The notes under the pieces are model-generated. The model saw nothing but the letters and a program-made list of their open reading frames with translations. It ran no database searches and was not told the DNA's origin. Positions 8,409-15,358 of a stretch of DNA of 64,000 nt are shown here, in pieces. The stretch spans positions 186,001 through 250,000 of the forward strand of contig NZ_JAGIAW010000002.1 of NCBI RefSeq assembly GCF_017744655.1. Direction: 5' to 3'. Every line of letters starts with the position of its first letter. Position 1 is the first letter of the stretch. A program made the translations under genes and the position numbers. Source of the stretch: Devosia sp. (lineage in GTDB: Bacteria > Pseudomonadota > Alphaproteobacteria > Rhizobiales > Devosiaceae).

Positions 8409-9386
8409 TCAAGCCTTCTTCAAACGGGGGTCGAGCAGCACATAGCTGAGATCGACGGCGAAATTGGCGATGAGCATGGCGGCGGTCATGATCAGGAGCT
8501 GGCCCTGGATGACCGGATAATCGCGGGCGATGATGGCCTGGTAGAGCGTGTTGCCGAGGCCGGGATAGTTGAACACCACTTCGGTGACGAGCGAACCGCC
8601 GAGCACGGTTCCGAGCGCGATGGCAAGGCTCGAAACGGTGGGCAGCAGGGCGTTGCGCGCGGCGTACCAGAGCATGACGCGATTGTCGGCGAGGCCCTTG
8701 GCGCGGCCCATGACGATGTAGTCTTCGCCCAGCAGGTTGATCATGTTGTTGCGCATGGTGACGGCGAAGCCACCAGTAAGCACGATGACCATGGTCAGCA
8801 TGGGGAGGGTGCCGTGATGCAGCACGCTTGAAATATAGGTCCAGTTGAATCCCGGATCGAGCAGCGGATCGGCGGCATAGCCATTGGGGAACCAGCCGAG
8901 CTGATAGCCGAAAAGGAAGAGCATGATCAGCGAGACGACGACGGCCGGGACGGAGCTGGAAAAGATGGCGGTGAGCGAGACGATGGAGTCGAAGATCGTG
9001 CCGCGGCGCCAGGCTGCCATGACGCCGAGGAAGGTCCCGAGGCAGAAGCTGAAGAGCGTCGCGATGCCGACAAGGCCGAGGGTCCAGACGAGGGCGCGGC
9101 CCAAAAGCTCGGTGACGGGCAGGGGGAAGTACTTGATCGAGCGGCCGAGATCGCCAGTGAAGACACTCTGCAGATAGCGCAGGTATTGCTCGCCGAGCGG
9201 CGCATCGATGAAGCCGAAGGTGAGCTTCAGGGCGTTGAGATTTTCGAGGGAGAGTTCGGAGCCGGCGCTGGCGAACATGATCTGGATGGGATCACCCGGC
9301 ATCAGGCGCGGCAGGAAGAAATTTACGGTGGCCGCGGCGATGAAGGCCGCGAGATAGAAGGCGAGACGCCGGAGCAGGAAGGTCAT
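8409..9386 (-). CDS. Oligopeptide-type ABC transporter permease (DppB-like)
   Basis: 325 residues. N-terminal segment LRRLAFYLAAFIAAATVNFF followed by LPRLMPGDPIQ, the conserved DppB/OppB start, an FGFIDAPLGEQYLRYLQSVF periplasmic part, and further membrane segments with the GRAKGLADNRVMLWYAARNA EAA loop. ATG 9386 is chosen because the protein then begins right before its first membrane segment as in the paralogue at 28373-29350; an upstream in-frame start at 9425 would lie in a repeat element. It is separated from the binding-protein gene by 235 bases holding a hairpin and a 127-base palindrome, so its expression may be lower than that of the binding protein. Confidence 0.9.
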   Translation of the reverse strand: MTFLLRRLAFYLAAFIAAATVNFFLPRLMPGDPIQIMFASAGSELSLENLNALKLTFGFIDAPLGEQYLRYLQSVFTGDLGRSIKYFPLPVTELLGRALVWTLGLVGIATLFSFCLGTFLGVMAAWRRGTIFDSIVSLTAIFSSSVPAVVVSLIMLFLFGYQLGWFPNGYAADPLLDPGFNWTYISSVLHHGTLPMLTMVIVLTGGFAVTMRNNMINLLGEDYIVMGRAKGLADNRVMLWYAARNALLPTVSSLAIALGTVLGGSLVTEVVFNYPGLGNTLYQAIIARDYPVIQGQLLIMTAAMLIANFAVDLSYVLLDPRLKKA

Positions 9387-9414
9387 CGGTGCAAGGTTTC
9401 TCCCTGTGGGTCCA

Positions 9415-9541
9415 GTAGTCCTCATGGTGAGGTGCGGAGCGTAGCGAAGCCTCGAACCACGAGGGCGTGGCGTCGAAGCATCGGGGCACGACCTCGTCCT
9501 TCGAGGCTACGCTGCGCTCCGCACCTCAGGATGAGGTCTAC
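9415..9541. repeat. 127-base imperfect palindrome inside the ABC operon
   Basis: Arms of about 42 bases: left 9415-9456 (contains GAGGTGCGGAGCG) and right 9500-9541 (contains CGCTCCGCACCTC). They complement each other with only a few mismatches, including the outer GTAG/CTAC ends. It lies between the binding-protein gene and the first permease, all transcribed leftwards. It looks like a dispersed REP/MITE-like element; in RNA it would form a long hairpin. Confidence 0.8.
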
Positions 9542-9583
9542 TTTGGGCAAAGCGCAACGGGGCAGCGCGGCATTATAAGAGAC

Positions 9584-9612
9584 GGCGGGAGCGCAAGGGT
9601 AACGCTCCCGCC
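9584..9612 (-). terminator. Hairpin after the binding-protein gene (attenuator-like)
   Basis: Perfect 10-bp stem GGCGGGAGCG / CGCTCCCGCC with a 9-base loop, starting 10 bases after the binding-protein stop on the minus strand. The following bases (GTCTCTTATAAT) are only weakly T-rich, so partial termination or mRNA stabilisation is more likely than full termination. Confidence 0.55.
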
Positions 9613-9621
9613 TTGGCACGA

Positions 9622-11280
9622 TTACTGGGCGACTGGATCGAGATCGAGCAGCTGCAGCAGGCGGGCCGGGTTGGCGTTGGAAACGACGGGCGAGTACTTG
9701 GGGTTCTCGGCGTCGGCCCAGCCGGTGAAGCGGTTGGTATTGTATTCGTAGAAGGACGGGCTGTTGTAGACCGGGATGATCGGCATGGCTTCGGCCACGA
9801 TCAGCTGGAGCTGGTCCATGAGCGACTTCTGCTCGGCCGGGTCCTTGGACTGGGTGTACTGCTCAAGGAGGGTCATAACCTCGGCATTTTCCCAGTGCGG
9901 CGCAGTGAAGCGGCTCTTGCCGAAATCGCCCGGGTTGAACGAGCGGATATACGGGAAGTAGGGATTGGCCGCCGATGCCAGCGCGTTGAGCGTCATGGAA
10001 TAGGTGCCGTCGATCAGGTTCTGGGTCCAGACCGCAGCTTCCGGGGTCGACATTTTCACATTGAGACCGGCTTCGGTCAGGCTTTCGATGGAAATCTGGA
10101 CGGCATCGATCCAGTCGGTCCAGCCATTGGGAACCATGATGTCGATGGCGATCGGGGTGCCATCGGGATTGTCACGGAAACCATCGCCATCGGCGTCGAC
10201 ATAGCCATTCTCGTCGAGGAGGGCCACGGCGGCTTCGAGGTCGAACTTGCCGTATTGGCCGAACTGGGTTTCGACTTCGGGATTGGCGAAGGCCTTGTAG
10301 AGTTCGCCAAGGCTTGCCGGGTCTTCATTGACCAGCGGGTAGCCATAGCCGGCGATGTCGACGATGGTTTGGCGGTCGATGAGCATGGAGAGCGCGCGGC
10401 GGAAGTTCACATCGGTGAACGCCTTGCGGTTGTTCTCGTCCGGCGTGATCTGGCTGACCTGGAACGAGACGAGGCTCGATGGAGTGAACCAGTACTTGTG
10501 GTGCTCGGGATCCTTGGCAACGAAGGTGTTGTCGATATCGGGGATGAAGCTCGTGGCCCAATCGAGCGTACCGTCGGCAAGGGCCGCCAGAACCTGCGGA
10601 TTGTCGGCAAGCTGCGGCATGCGCAGGCAATCGACCTTGAGGTTCTCAGCGTCCCAATAATTGGGATTGCGGCACTGCTCGTAGACTTGCGGGGTGAAGC
10701 GCGTGATCTCGGTCATCGGGCCGGAGGCGACCGGGTTTTCGTTGGCGAAGGTCACAGGATCGGCAATGTCGGCCCAGATGTGCTCGGGCACGATCGGCAT
10801 GCCGACAATGGTATTGGCGATCAGCGAATTGGGTTCGTTGAGGCTGAACTTGACCGTGCGGTCATCGACCTTTTCGACGGAAGCGAGTTGGGCCGAAACC
10901 GAGATGAAATCGAGCGCCGGAAACTTCTTGATGTAGTCATAGGTGAAGACGACATCGTCGGCGGTGAGCGCTTCGCCATCGGACCATTTCAGGCCATCGC
11001 GCAGCACGAAGGTGATCGACTTGAGATCGTCGGCCAGCTCATAGCTTTCGGCGAGGCGGAAATTGGGTTCGTTGCCCTTGAGGCGGTTGAAGACGACCAG
11101 TGGCTCGTACATGAAATCGAGCGTGGTGTAGCGCGCCGAGGTCTGCCCGAACGGGTTAAAATTGCGCACGAAGGTCGTGGTCTGTTCCGAGCTCAAGGTG
11201 AGCACGTTCTGGGCGCTGGCGGGCACCGCCATGGCCAGGGTCGCAACCGAAACGGCCGCGATCAGCGTAGTTTTCAGCAT
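9622..11280 (-). CDS. ABC transporter substrate-binding protein, family 5 (cellobiose/chitobiose-binding type)
   Basis: 552 residues. Signal peptide of about 24 residues ending VPASAQ, then a full family-5 two-lobe protein: NFNPFG start, FMYEPLVVFN, LKWSDGEALTADDVVFTYDY, QCRNPNYWD, FRRALSMLIDRQ, VPNGWTDWIDAVQIS. The PNYWD and VPNGWTDW segments and the DADGDGFRD insertion resemble the subgroup that binds beta-linked oligosaccharides (cellobiose- and chitin-oligosaccharide-binding proteins) more than peptide binders; this is family knowledge, not proof. ATG 11280 has AAGGAGAG about 8 bases upstream. It follows a GH3 hexosaminidase gene, which supports a GlcNAc-oligosaccharide or muropeptide ligand. 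A clear paralogue is at 26658-28313. Confidence 0.88.
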   Translation of the reverse strand: MLKTTLIAAVSVATLAMAVPASAQNVLTLSSEQTTTFVRNFNPFGQTSARYTTLDFMYEPLVVFNRLKGNEPNFRLAESYELADDLKSITFVLRDGLKWSDGEALTADDVVFTYDYIKKFPALDFISVSAQLASVEKVDDRTVKFSLNEPNSLIANTIVGMPIVPEHIWADIADPVTFANENPVASGPMTEITRFTPQVYEQCRNPNYWDAENLKVDCLRMPQLADNPQVLAALADGTLDWATSFIPDIDNTFVAKDPEHHKYWFTPSSLVSFQVSQITPDENNRKAFTDVNFRRALSMLIDRQTIVDIAGYGYPLVNEDPASLGELYKAFANPEVETQFGQYGKFDLEAAVALLDENGYVDADGDGFRDNPDGTPIAIDIMVPNGWTDWIDAVQISIESLTEAGLNVKMSTPEAAVWTQNLIDGTYSMTLNALASAANPYFPYIRSFNPGDFGKSRFTAPHWENAEVMTLLEQYTQSKDPAEQKSLMDQLQLIVAEAMPIIPVYNSPSFYEYNTNRFTGWADAENPKYSPVVSNANPARLLQLLDLDPVAQ

Positions 11281-11311
11281 TATATGTCTCTCCTTTGAAT
11301 ACGGCCCTGCC

Positions 11312-12334
11312 TCAGGCAAGTCCGTTCTCCCTGAAAATGTCTTCCACCTCGGCATGGAGCGCCCTCACGTCCACACGAGACTTGCCGAGCCGCGACTGGG
11401 CCCGGTCGATACGCGCGAGGCTTTCGGCGGTGAGCGGACCTGCCGCCCTGGCCGCCGCCTCGCTGGCGTTGAGATCGCCCTGGCTATGGAGGGCAATGTC
11501 GTAGCCTGCATCGAGCGCAGCGCGCACGCGTTCCGGCCAGGTTCCCTTGAGCGCCTCCATAGTGAGGCAATCGGTAATAAGAACGCCGTCGTAGCCGATG
11601 TCGCGGCGGATAAGGTCGCAGACGGCGGCAGAGACGGAGGCTGGGTGGTCTTTGTCGATCTGGGTAAAGACCAGATGCGCCACCATGGCCCAGGGGGAAT
11701 CTTTTAGGGCGATGAAGGGGCGGAAATCGGTCTGGCGCAGATCGTCCACCTCGGCATCGACAACTGGGCAATCGAAATGCGGATCGACGGTGACGCGGCC
11801 GTAGCCGGGAATGTGCTTCATGATCGGCATGGAGCCGACTTCGAGCATGGCATCGATGACGATGCGGCCCATTTCGATGACGAGATCGGGATCGTCGCCA
11901 AAGGCGCGCTGGCCGATAACGTCATGCGTGCCCTTGCGGGCGAGATCGACGACGGGGGTCGTACCACTGCCGAGGCCGAGTTCTGACATCATCGAGCCCA
12001 TGGCGAAGGTCGAGAGGCGCATGGCGCGCTTGCCTGTTTCAAGGTCCTTGCGGGCGAGGGCGCCGAATTGGCCGAGGCTGCGGAACAGCGGCCAATTTCC
12101 ATTGTCGAGCCGCTGCACGCGGCCGCCTTCCTGGTCGATATAGACCGGGGCATCGTCGCGGCCGACGGCTTCCCTGAACTGGTGGACGAGGCGCTTGATC
12201 TGCTCGGGATTGTCGAGATTGCGCTTGAAGAGGAAGAGCCCAAAAGGATTGGCCTCGCGGAAAAAGGCGATCTCGTCGGCCGAGAGTTCATATCCCGGCA
12301 TGCCGACGAAAAGGGCGAGGGGCGTCGTAGTCAT
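11312..12334 (-). CDS. nagZ: Glycoside hydrolase family 3 beta-N-acetylhexosaminidase (NagZ-like)
   Basis: 340 residues without a signal peptide, so cytoplasmic. GH3/NagZ signatures: YIDQEGGRVQRL (D67), IGQRAFGDDP, KHIPGYG (residues 173-179), the general acid/base pair D184-x-H186 (VDPHFDCP) and the nucleophile region LITDCLTME with D255. NagZ cuts non-reducing GlcNAc from muropeptides or chito-oligosaccharides. The usual KHFPGHG reads KHIPGYG and SDDLSM reads TDCLTM, so this is a divergent, probably accessory copy; the housekeeping NagZ is normally elsewhere. It is placed between a GNAT gene (3 bases) and a binding-protein gene (31 bases) in one operon, pointing to hydrolysis of the imported oligosaccharide. 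Exact specificity is inference. Confidence 0.85.
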   Translation of the reverse strand: MTTTPLALFVGMPGYELSADEIAFFREANPFGLFLFKRNLDNPEQIKRLVHQFREAVGRDDAPVYIDQEGGRVQRLDNGNWPLFRSLGQFGALARKDLETGKRAMRLSTFAMGSMMSELGLGSGTTPVVDLARKGTHDVIGQRAFGDDPDLVIEMGRIVIDAMLEVGSMPIMKHIPGYGRVTVDPHFDCPVVDAEVDDLRQTDFRPFIALKDSPWAMVAHLVFTQIDKDHPASVSAAVCDLIRRDIGYDGVLITDCLTMEALKGTWPERVRAALDAGYDIALHSQGDLNASEAAARAAGPLTAESLARIDRAQSRLGKSRVDVRALHAEVEDIFRENGLA

Positions 12335-12337
12335 GGT

Positions 12338-12823
12338 CTAGTTCGCCTCGGGCTTCTTGATGCGCAGCAGGCCCTGGTAGATGTCTTCCTTGTCCGACGG
12401 GATGGGCATGGCGCCGGCCGCCTTGACGTAGAAATCGACGGGGCCCGCCGAGCCGATGACGGCATAGGCATAGCCATGCGCCTTCATGGCAGCGAGCGTG
12501 TGATAGAAGAGGGCGAGGCCGATATTCTTGCCGCGCTGGTCTTCGGAAACGCCGGTGGGGCCAAAAAAGCCGCGCGCCGTCGCGTCATAGCAGGCAAAGC
12601 CAACGAGCTGGCCATCGACGGTGGCGATGAGGCAACCGGGCGGCTGATGCGCCATGGCGGCGCTGACTTCGCTGACCCAATACTCGGAAAAATGGGTGCG
12701 GACCCAATCCCTAATGATGTGCTGCTCGGGCGGCAGGGCGACGCGAATAGTCGCCCCGACATCCTCGACGCGGGCGCGGAGGTCGTCGAGCTTGCGGCTA
12801 TAGAGATTGACGAGCAGGTCCAT
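12338..12823 (-). CDS. GNAT family N-acetyltransferase
   Basis: 161 residues with the GNAT core: strand LIATVDGQLVGFACYD, acetyl-CoA-binding motif A VSEDQRGKNIGLALF (Q/R-x-x-G-x-G/A, about residues 103-117) and a C-terminal strand with FYVKAAGA. First gene of the operon with the NagZ-like hydrolase and the oligosaccharide-type transporter, with GGGAGCGGC upstream of ATG 12823. It may acetylate an amino sugar or modify a muropeptide amine produced by the pathway; no substrate can be read from the sequence. Confidence 0.85.
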   Translation of the reverse strand: MDLLVNLYSRKLDDLRARVEDVGATIRVALPPEQHIIRDWVRTHFSEYWVSEVSAAMAHQPPGCLIATVDGQLVGFACYDATARGFFGPTGVSEDQRGKNIGLALFYHTLAAMKAHGYAYAVIGSAGPVDFYVKAAGAMPIPSDKEDIYQGLLRIKKPEAN

Positions 12824-12935
12824 GTCTTATGCCGCTCCCTATCGGCAGATTGAACGAGCCAGAAAGCGATTGGCTCCGGCCCTCCGCGATGGAGTGCCTC
12901 CACACACCGTTTCGTATCGTTGCAAGGGGATGCTA

Positions 12936-12981
12936 GGAGCGAATATTCCAAGTGTCAACGAAATTAGGAATATTATATTCC
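12936..12981. promoter_or_regulatory. GGAA-N7-TTCC palindromes upstream of the GNAT-nagZ-ABC operon, proximal pair
   Basis: GGAATATTATATTCC (12967-12981) is a perfect palindrome around one base. A degenerate copy GGAGCGAATATTCC precedes it at 12936-12949. Both lie in the AT-rich gap 12824-13189, which otherwise holds no gene. The GGAA-N6/7-TTCC form resembles operators of RpiR-family repressors such as rhizobial IolR. No RpiR gene is in the window. Confidence 0.6.
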
Positions 12982-13137
12982 TCAAATTTTCGCTCTGTGG
13001 ATGGGGCAGGACGCCCAGGGCGAATTAGCCCAGATATGGCGCGCATTTAGCCATTCTGGTGCAGCAAAATTCTGCCGCACGTGCTTTTTGGGTTGGGTGT
13101 GCGCTGTGTCGGGTCGCTGCGTCGGTGAATGTTGCTG

Positions 13138-13183
13138 GTAATATTGTATTCCAGTGAATGCGAGCAATGGAATGCAATATTCC
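13138..13183. promoter_or_regulatory. GGAA-N7-TTCC palindromes, distal pair
   Basis: GGAATGCAATATTCC (13169-13183) fits GGAA-N7-TTCC, and GTAATATTGTATTCC (13138-13152) is a one-mismatch version. They are inverted copies of each other with centres 31 bases apart, about three helical turns. They lie 315-360 bases upstream of the GNAT start and immediately downstream of the GreA/Rnk-like gene. Confidence 0.6.
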
Positions 13184-13189
13184 ACGTGA

Positions 13190-13573
13190 CTACCAGCCGT
13201 AGTCGAGCACGGTCAGCGTACGGATGCGGCCATCGTCGAGCCATTCGATGGACGAGTTCTTGCGCATGCCGATGAGGGCCGCGCCGACGGGTCCGAGGAT
13301 CGGCACATTGCCGCGCTCGCCGAAGGGGCGATTGGGGTAGGTGAGGCGGCCGAGTCGTACCTGGCCTTCGTCGTCGAGCCGGAACATGACGCGGTGGCCC
13401 ATGGAGACGCCGGCAGGGTCCCATGGATCGCAGACTTCCGCGCGTTTCAATTCACGCTCCAGATAGGCCGAGACATAGGGCATCGACTCGAACGAGCGCT
13501 CGGCCAGCACCATGACGCGGTTGTAATCGTCTGAATTGATGAGGATTTCGGGCAGAGGGAGGGAAGGGAACAC
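13190..13573 (-). CDS. GreA/GreB C-terminal-domain protein, Rnk-like (nucleoside diphosphate kinase regulator type)
   Basis: 127 residues with a short N-terminal helical part and a C-terminal FKBP-like Gre domain: FRLDDEGQVRLGRLTYPN and the hallmark GPVGAALIGMRKNSSIEW (about residues 93-110). The length and the lack of the long Gre coiled coil fit Rnk, which binds RNA polymerase near the secondary channel, not GreA proper. The start is GTG 13573; no ATG gives a family-like N-terminus. It stands alone, divergent from glutamate dehydrogenase. The end WLDDGRIRTLTVLDYGW is as in alphaproteobacterial homologues. Confidence 0.82.
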   Translation of the reverse strand: MFPSLPLPEILINSDDYNRVMVLAERSFESMPYVSAYLERELKRAEVCDPWDPAGVSMGHRVMFRLDDEGQVRLGRLTYPNRPFGERGNVPILGPVGAALIGMRKNSSIEWLDDGRIRTLTVLDYGW

Positions 13574-13753
13574 GGCGGATCGAACCGATATATCGAGATT
13601 TCAGGATACTCCGACCGCAGAAATGCACAGTCAATAGGCGGAGCGAATATATTCTCGCCAACAAGAGTCAGGATTGTTGACCTAAGCCTTCTGATATGGA
13701 AGTTGTATGCCGCATTTTTATGCACTGTGCACATTTCATGATCGCAAGGAACA

Positions 13754-15022
13754 ATGATGTCCGACGACACCCTGCTAGATCGCGCCCTTATCCGTCTCGA
13801 AGAGGCCGCCAACCACCTCAAGATCGATCAGGATGTCATCGAGAAACTCAAATATCCGCGCGAAACCACCAAGACGCGCCTGCTTATCCGCATGGACGAT
13901 GGCTCGCGCAAATCGTTCCTTGCCTGGCGCTGCCGCTATGACGATACGCGCGGGCCGACCAAGGGCGGCATCCGCTTCCACCCGGATTCGACGGTCGAGG
14001 AAGTCGAAACGCTGGCCTTCTGGATGACCTTCAAATGCGCGGTGATGAACCTGCCCTATGGCGGCGGCAAGGGCGCGGTGCGCGTCGATCCGCATCAGTT
14101 GTCGAAGTCCGAACTGGAGCGCCTGTCGCGCGCCTATGTGCAGGCCTTTGCCAACATCATCGGCCCTGACCGCGATATTCCGGCGCCGGATGTCTACACC
14201 AATGCCATGATCATGGGCTGGATGTCGGACGAATATAACCAGATCACCGGCGAGGTTTCCCCAGCTGTCATCACCGGCAAGCCGATTGCGCTGGGCGGTT
14301 CGCTCGGCCGCAATGACGCGACGGCGCGCGGTGGCTTCTATCTCGTGCGCAATCTTGCGGCCGAACTCGGGCTCGACAAGGACCATACGGTTGCCATCCA
14401 GGGCTTTGGCAATGCCGGGCAATATTATGCGCGGCTGAGCGCGGCCGACGGCAATTCGGTTGTTGCGGTGTCGGACTCGGCTGGTGCTATTTACCGCCCC
14501 GGCGGTCTCGATGTCGAAAAGCTGATCGCTGGCAAGGAAGCTGGCCGTCGCGTTGCCGACATGGCATCCGAACTCGGCGCCAAGGTGATCTCGGCCGATG
14601 AGCTGCTGTCGGTGGAGGTCGATCTGCTGGTGCCGGCGGCGCTGGAAGACATGATCACCAAGGACAATGCCGGGACGGTCAAGGCCAAGGTTGTGCTCGA
14701 ACTCGCCAATGGTCCGGTCACGCCCGATGGCGACAAGATCCTCAACGAAAAGGGCGTCATTGTCCTGCCCGATATTCTCGCCAATGCCGGCGGAGTTACG
14801 GTTTCCTATTTCGAATGGGTGCAGAACCGTCAGGGCTATTATTGGGACCTCGAAGAGATCCACGCGCGTCTCCTCAAGATCGTCGAACGCGAAGGTCGGG
14901 CGATCTGGGACATTGCCCAGTCTCGCAAGGTTTCGGTGCGGTCGGCGGCTTATATCCATGCGCTTGGCCGTCTCGCCAATGCCATCGAGGCCCACGGTAC
15001 GCAGCCGTTCTTTGCTGGCTAG
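13754..15022 (+). CDS. gdhA: Glutamate dehydrogenase (Glu/Leu/Phe/Val dehydrogenase family)
   Basis: 422 residues, the size of hexameric NAD(P)-dependent glutamate dehydrogenases of the archaeal/Bacillus type. Substrate-binding GPTKGGIRFHP (67-77) with Lys, catalytic Lys in PYGGGKG (K106), DIPAPDVYTN, and the dinucleotide-binding fold VAIQGFGNAGQYYA (about 213-226). The Asp-lacking end of the second strand (VVAVSDSAG) does not settle NAD versus NADP. It interconverts glutamate and 2-oxoglutarate plus ammonia. Two adjacent ATGs (13754, 13757) follow AAGGA. Monocistronic, closed by a terminator. Confidence 0.93.
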   Translation: MMSDDTLLDRALIRLEEAANHLKIDQDVIEKLKYPRETTKTRLLIRMDDGSRKSFLAWRCRYDDTRGPTKGGIRFHPDSTVEEVETLAFWMTFKCAVMNLPYGGGKGAVRVDPHQLSKSELERLSRAYVQAFANIIGPDRDIPAPDVYTNAMIMGWMSDEYNQITGEVSPAVITGKPIALGGSLGRNDATARGGFYLVRNLAAELGLDKDHTVAIQGFGNAGQYYARLSAADGNSVVAVSDSAGAIYRPGGLDVEKLIAGKEAGRRVADMASELGAKVISADELLSVEVDLLVPAALEDMITKDNAGTVKAKVVLELANGPVTPDGDKILNEKGVIVLPDILANAGGVTVSYFEWVQNRQGYYWDLEEIHARLLKIVEREGRAIWDIAQSRKVSVRSAAYIHALGRLANAIEAHGTQPFFAG

Positions 15023-15048
15023 TTCGGTCTGAAAGACCGGGTTTTCAG

Positions 15049-15081
15049 GGCGTCGCTGGGGGATCAGCGGCGCCTTTCTTT
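15049..15081 (+). terminator. Terminator after glutamate dehydrogenase
   Basis: GGCGTCGCTG (15049-15058) / CAGCGGCGCC (15065-15074), one G-U pair, loop GGGGAT, then TTTCTTT. The T-tract runs into the first T-rich repeat of the kdp control region. Confidence 0.85.
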
Positions 15082-15127
15082 ATGGCTGCTTTATGCGGCT
15101 TTATGCATTCCGTATGGAAACTTTACG
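15079..15127 (+). promoter_or_regulatory. T-rich direct repeats upstream of the kdp operon (candidate KdpE site)
   Basis: TTTATG occurs at 15079-15084, 15090-15095 and 15100-15105 (periods 11 and 10), and TTTACG at 15122-15127. E. coli KdpE binds two T-rich hexamers (TTTATA/TTTACA type) separated by 5 bases; the first two copies here have exactly that spacing. They lie 67-93 bases before the first small ORF of the operon. Confidence 0.55.
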
Positions 15128-15171
15128 CGCGACGGTATGAATGTGCGGGCCTCTCTTTCTGGAGGCTCGAC

Positions 15172-15255
15172 ATGTTCGATATCTTCTTTCTGGCGCTGGG
15201 GGTGGGCTTCTTCGTCCTGACCTTTGCCCTCGCCAAGCTGCTCGCGCGGGTCTAG
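15172..15255 (+). CDS. 27-residue membrane peptide preceding kdpF
   Basis: ATG 15172 to TAG 15255, with GGAGG 6 bases before the start. The peptide begins MFDIFFLALGVGFFVLTF and ends AKLLARV: one hydrophobic helix with a basic C-terminal end. It ends 4 bases before kdpF and is therefore in the kdp operon. Similar unnamed peptides of this size precede kdpF in other bacteria as far as I know. A subunit or regulator of the Kdp complex is possible, as is a leader peptide that opens the kdpF start. Too short for automated callers. Confidence 0.65.
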   Translation: MFDIFFLALGVGFFVLTFALAKLLARV

Positions 15256-15259
15256 CGCC

Positions 15260-15343
15260 ATGCTGCTCTGGCTCTGGGGGCTCGGCGCCCTCGCTATCGC
15301 CGTCTACATGGTCATCGCCCTGTTCCGGCCCGACAAACTTTAG
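15260..15343 (+). CDS. kdpF: K+-transporting ATPase small subunit KdpF
   Basis: 27 residues, starting MLLWLWGLGALAIAVYMV and ending ALFRPDKL. One membrane helix followed by the short charged tail (RPxKL/RPERF type) typical of KdpF, which stabilises the KdpABC complex. Lies 4 bases after the preceding small ORF and 15 before kdpA; identity rests on size, topology and position. Confidence 0.85.
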   Translation: MLLWLWGLGALAIAVYMVIALFRPDKL

Positions 15344-15358
15344 CGGAAACTCTTCAAA

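Noticed and set aside
9415-9541. Insertion sequence or terminal inverted repeats of a transposon
   Set aside because: The arms are separated by only about 43 bases with no transposase; a REP/MITE-like palindrome fits better.
9613-11298. 561-codon open frame on the plus strand
   Set aside because: Complete mirror of the binding-protein gene on the minus strand, which has a signal peptide, good Shine-Dalgarno and family motifs.
12807-13028. 73-codon open frame in the control region upstream of the GNAT gene
   Set aside because: No homology or ribosome site, and it covers AT-rich operator-like palindromes.
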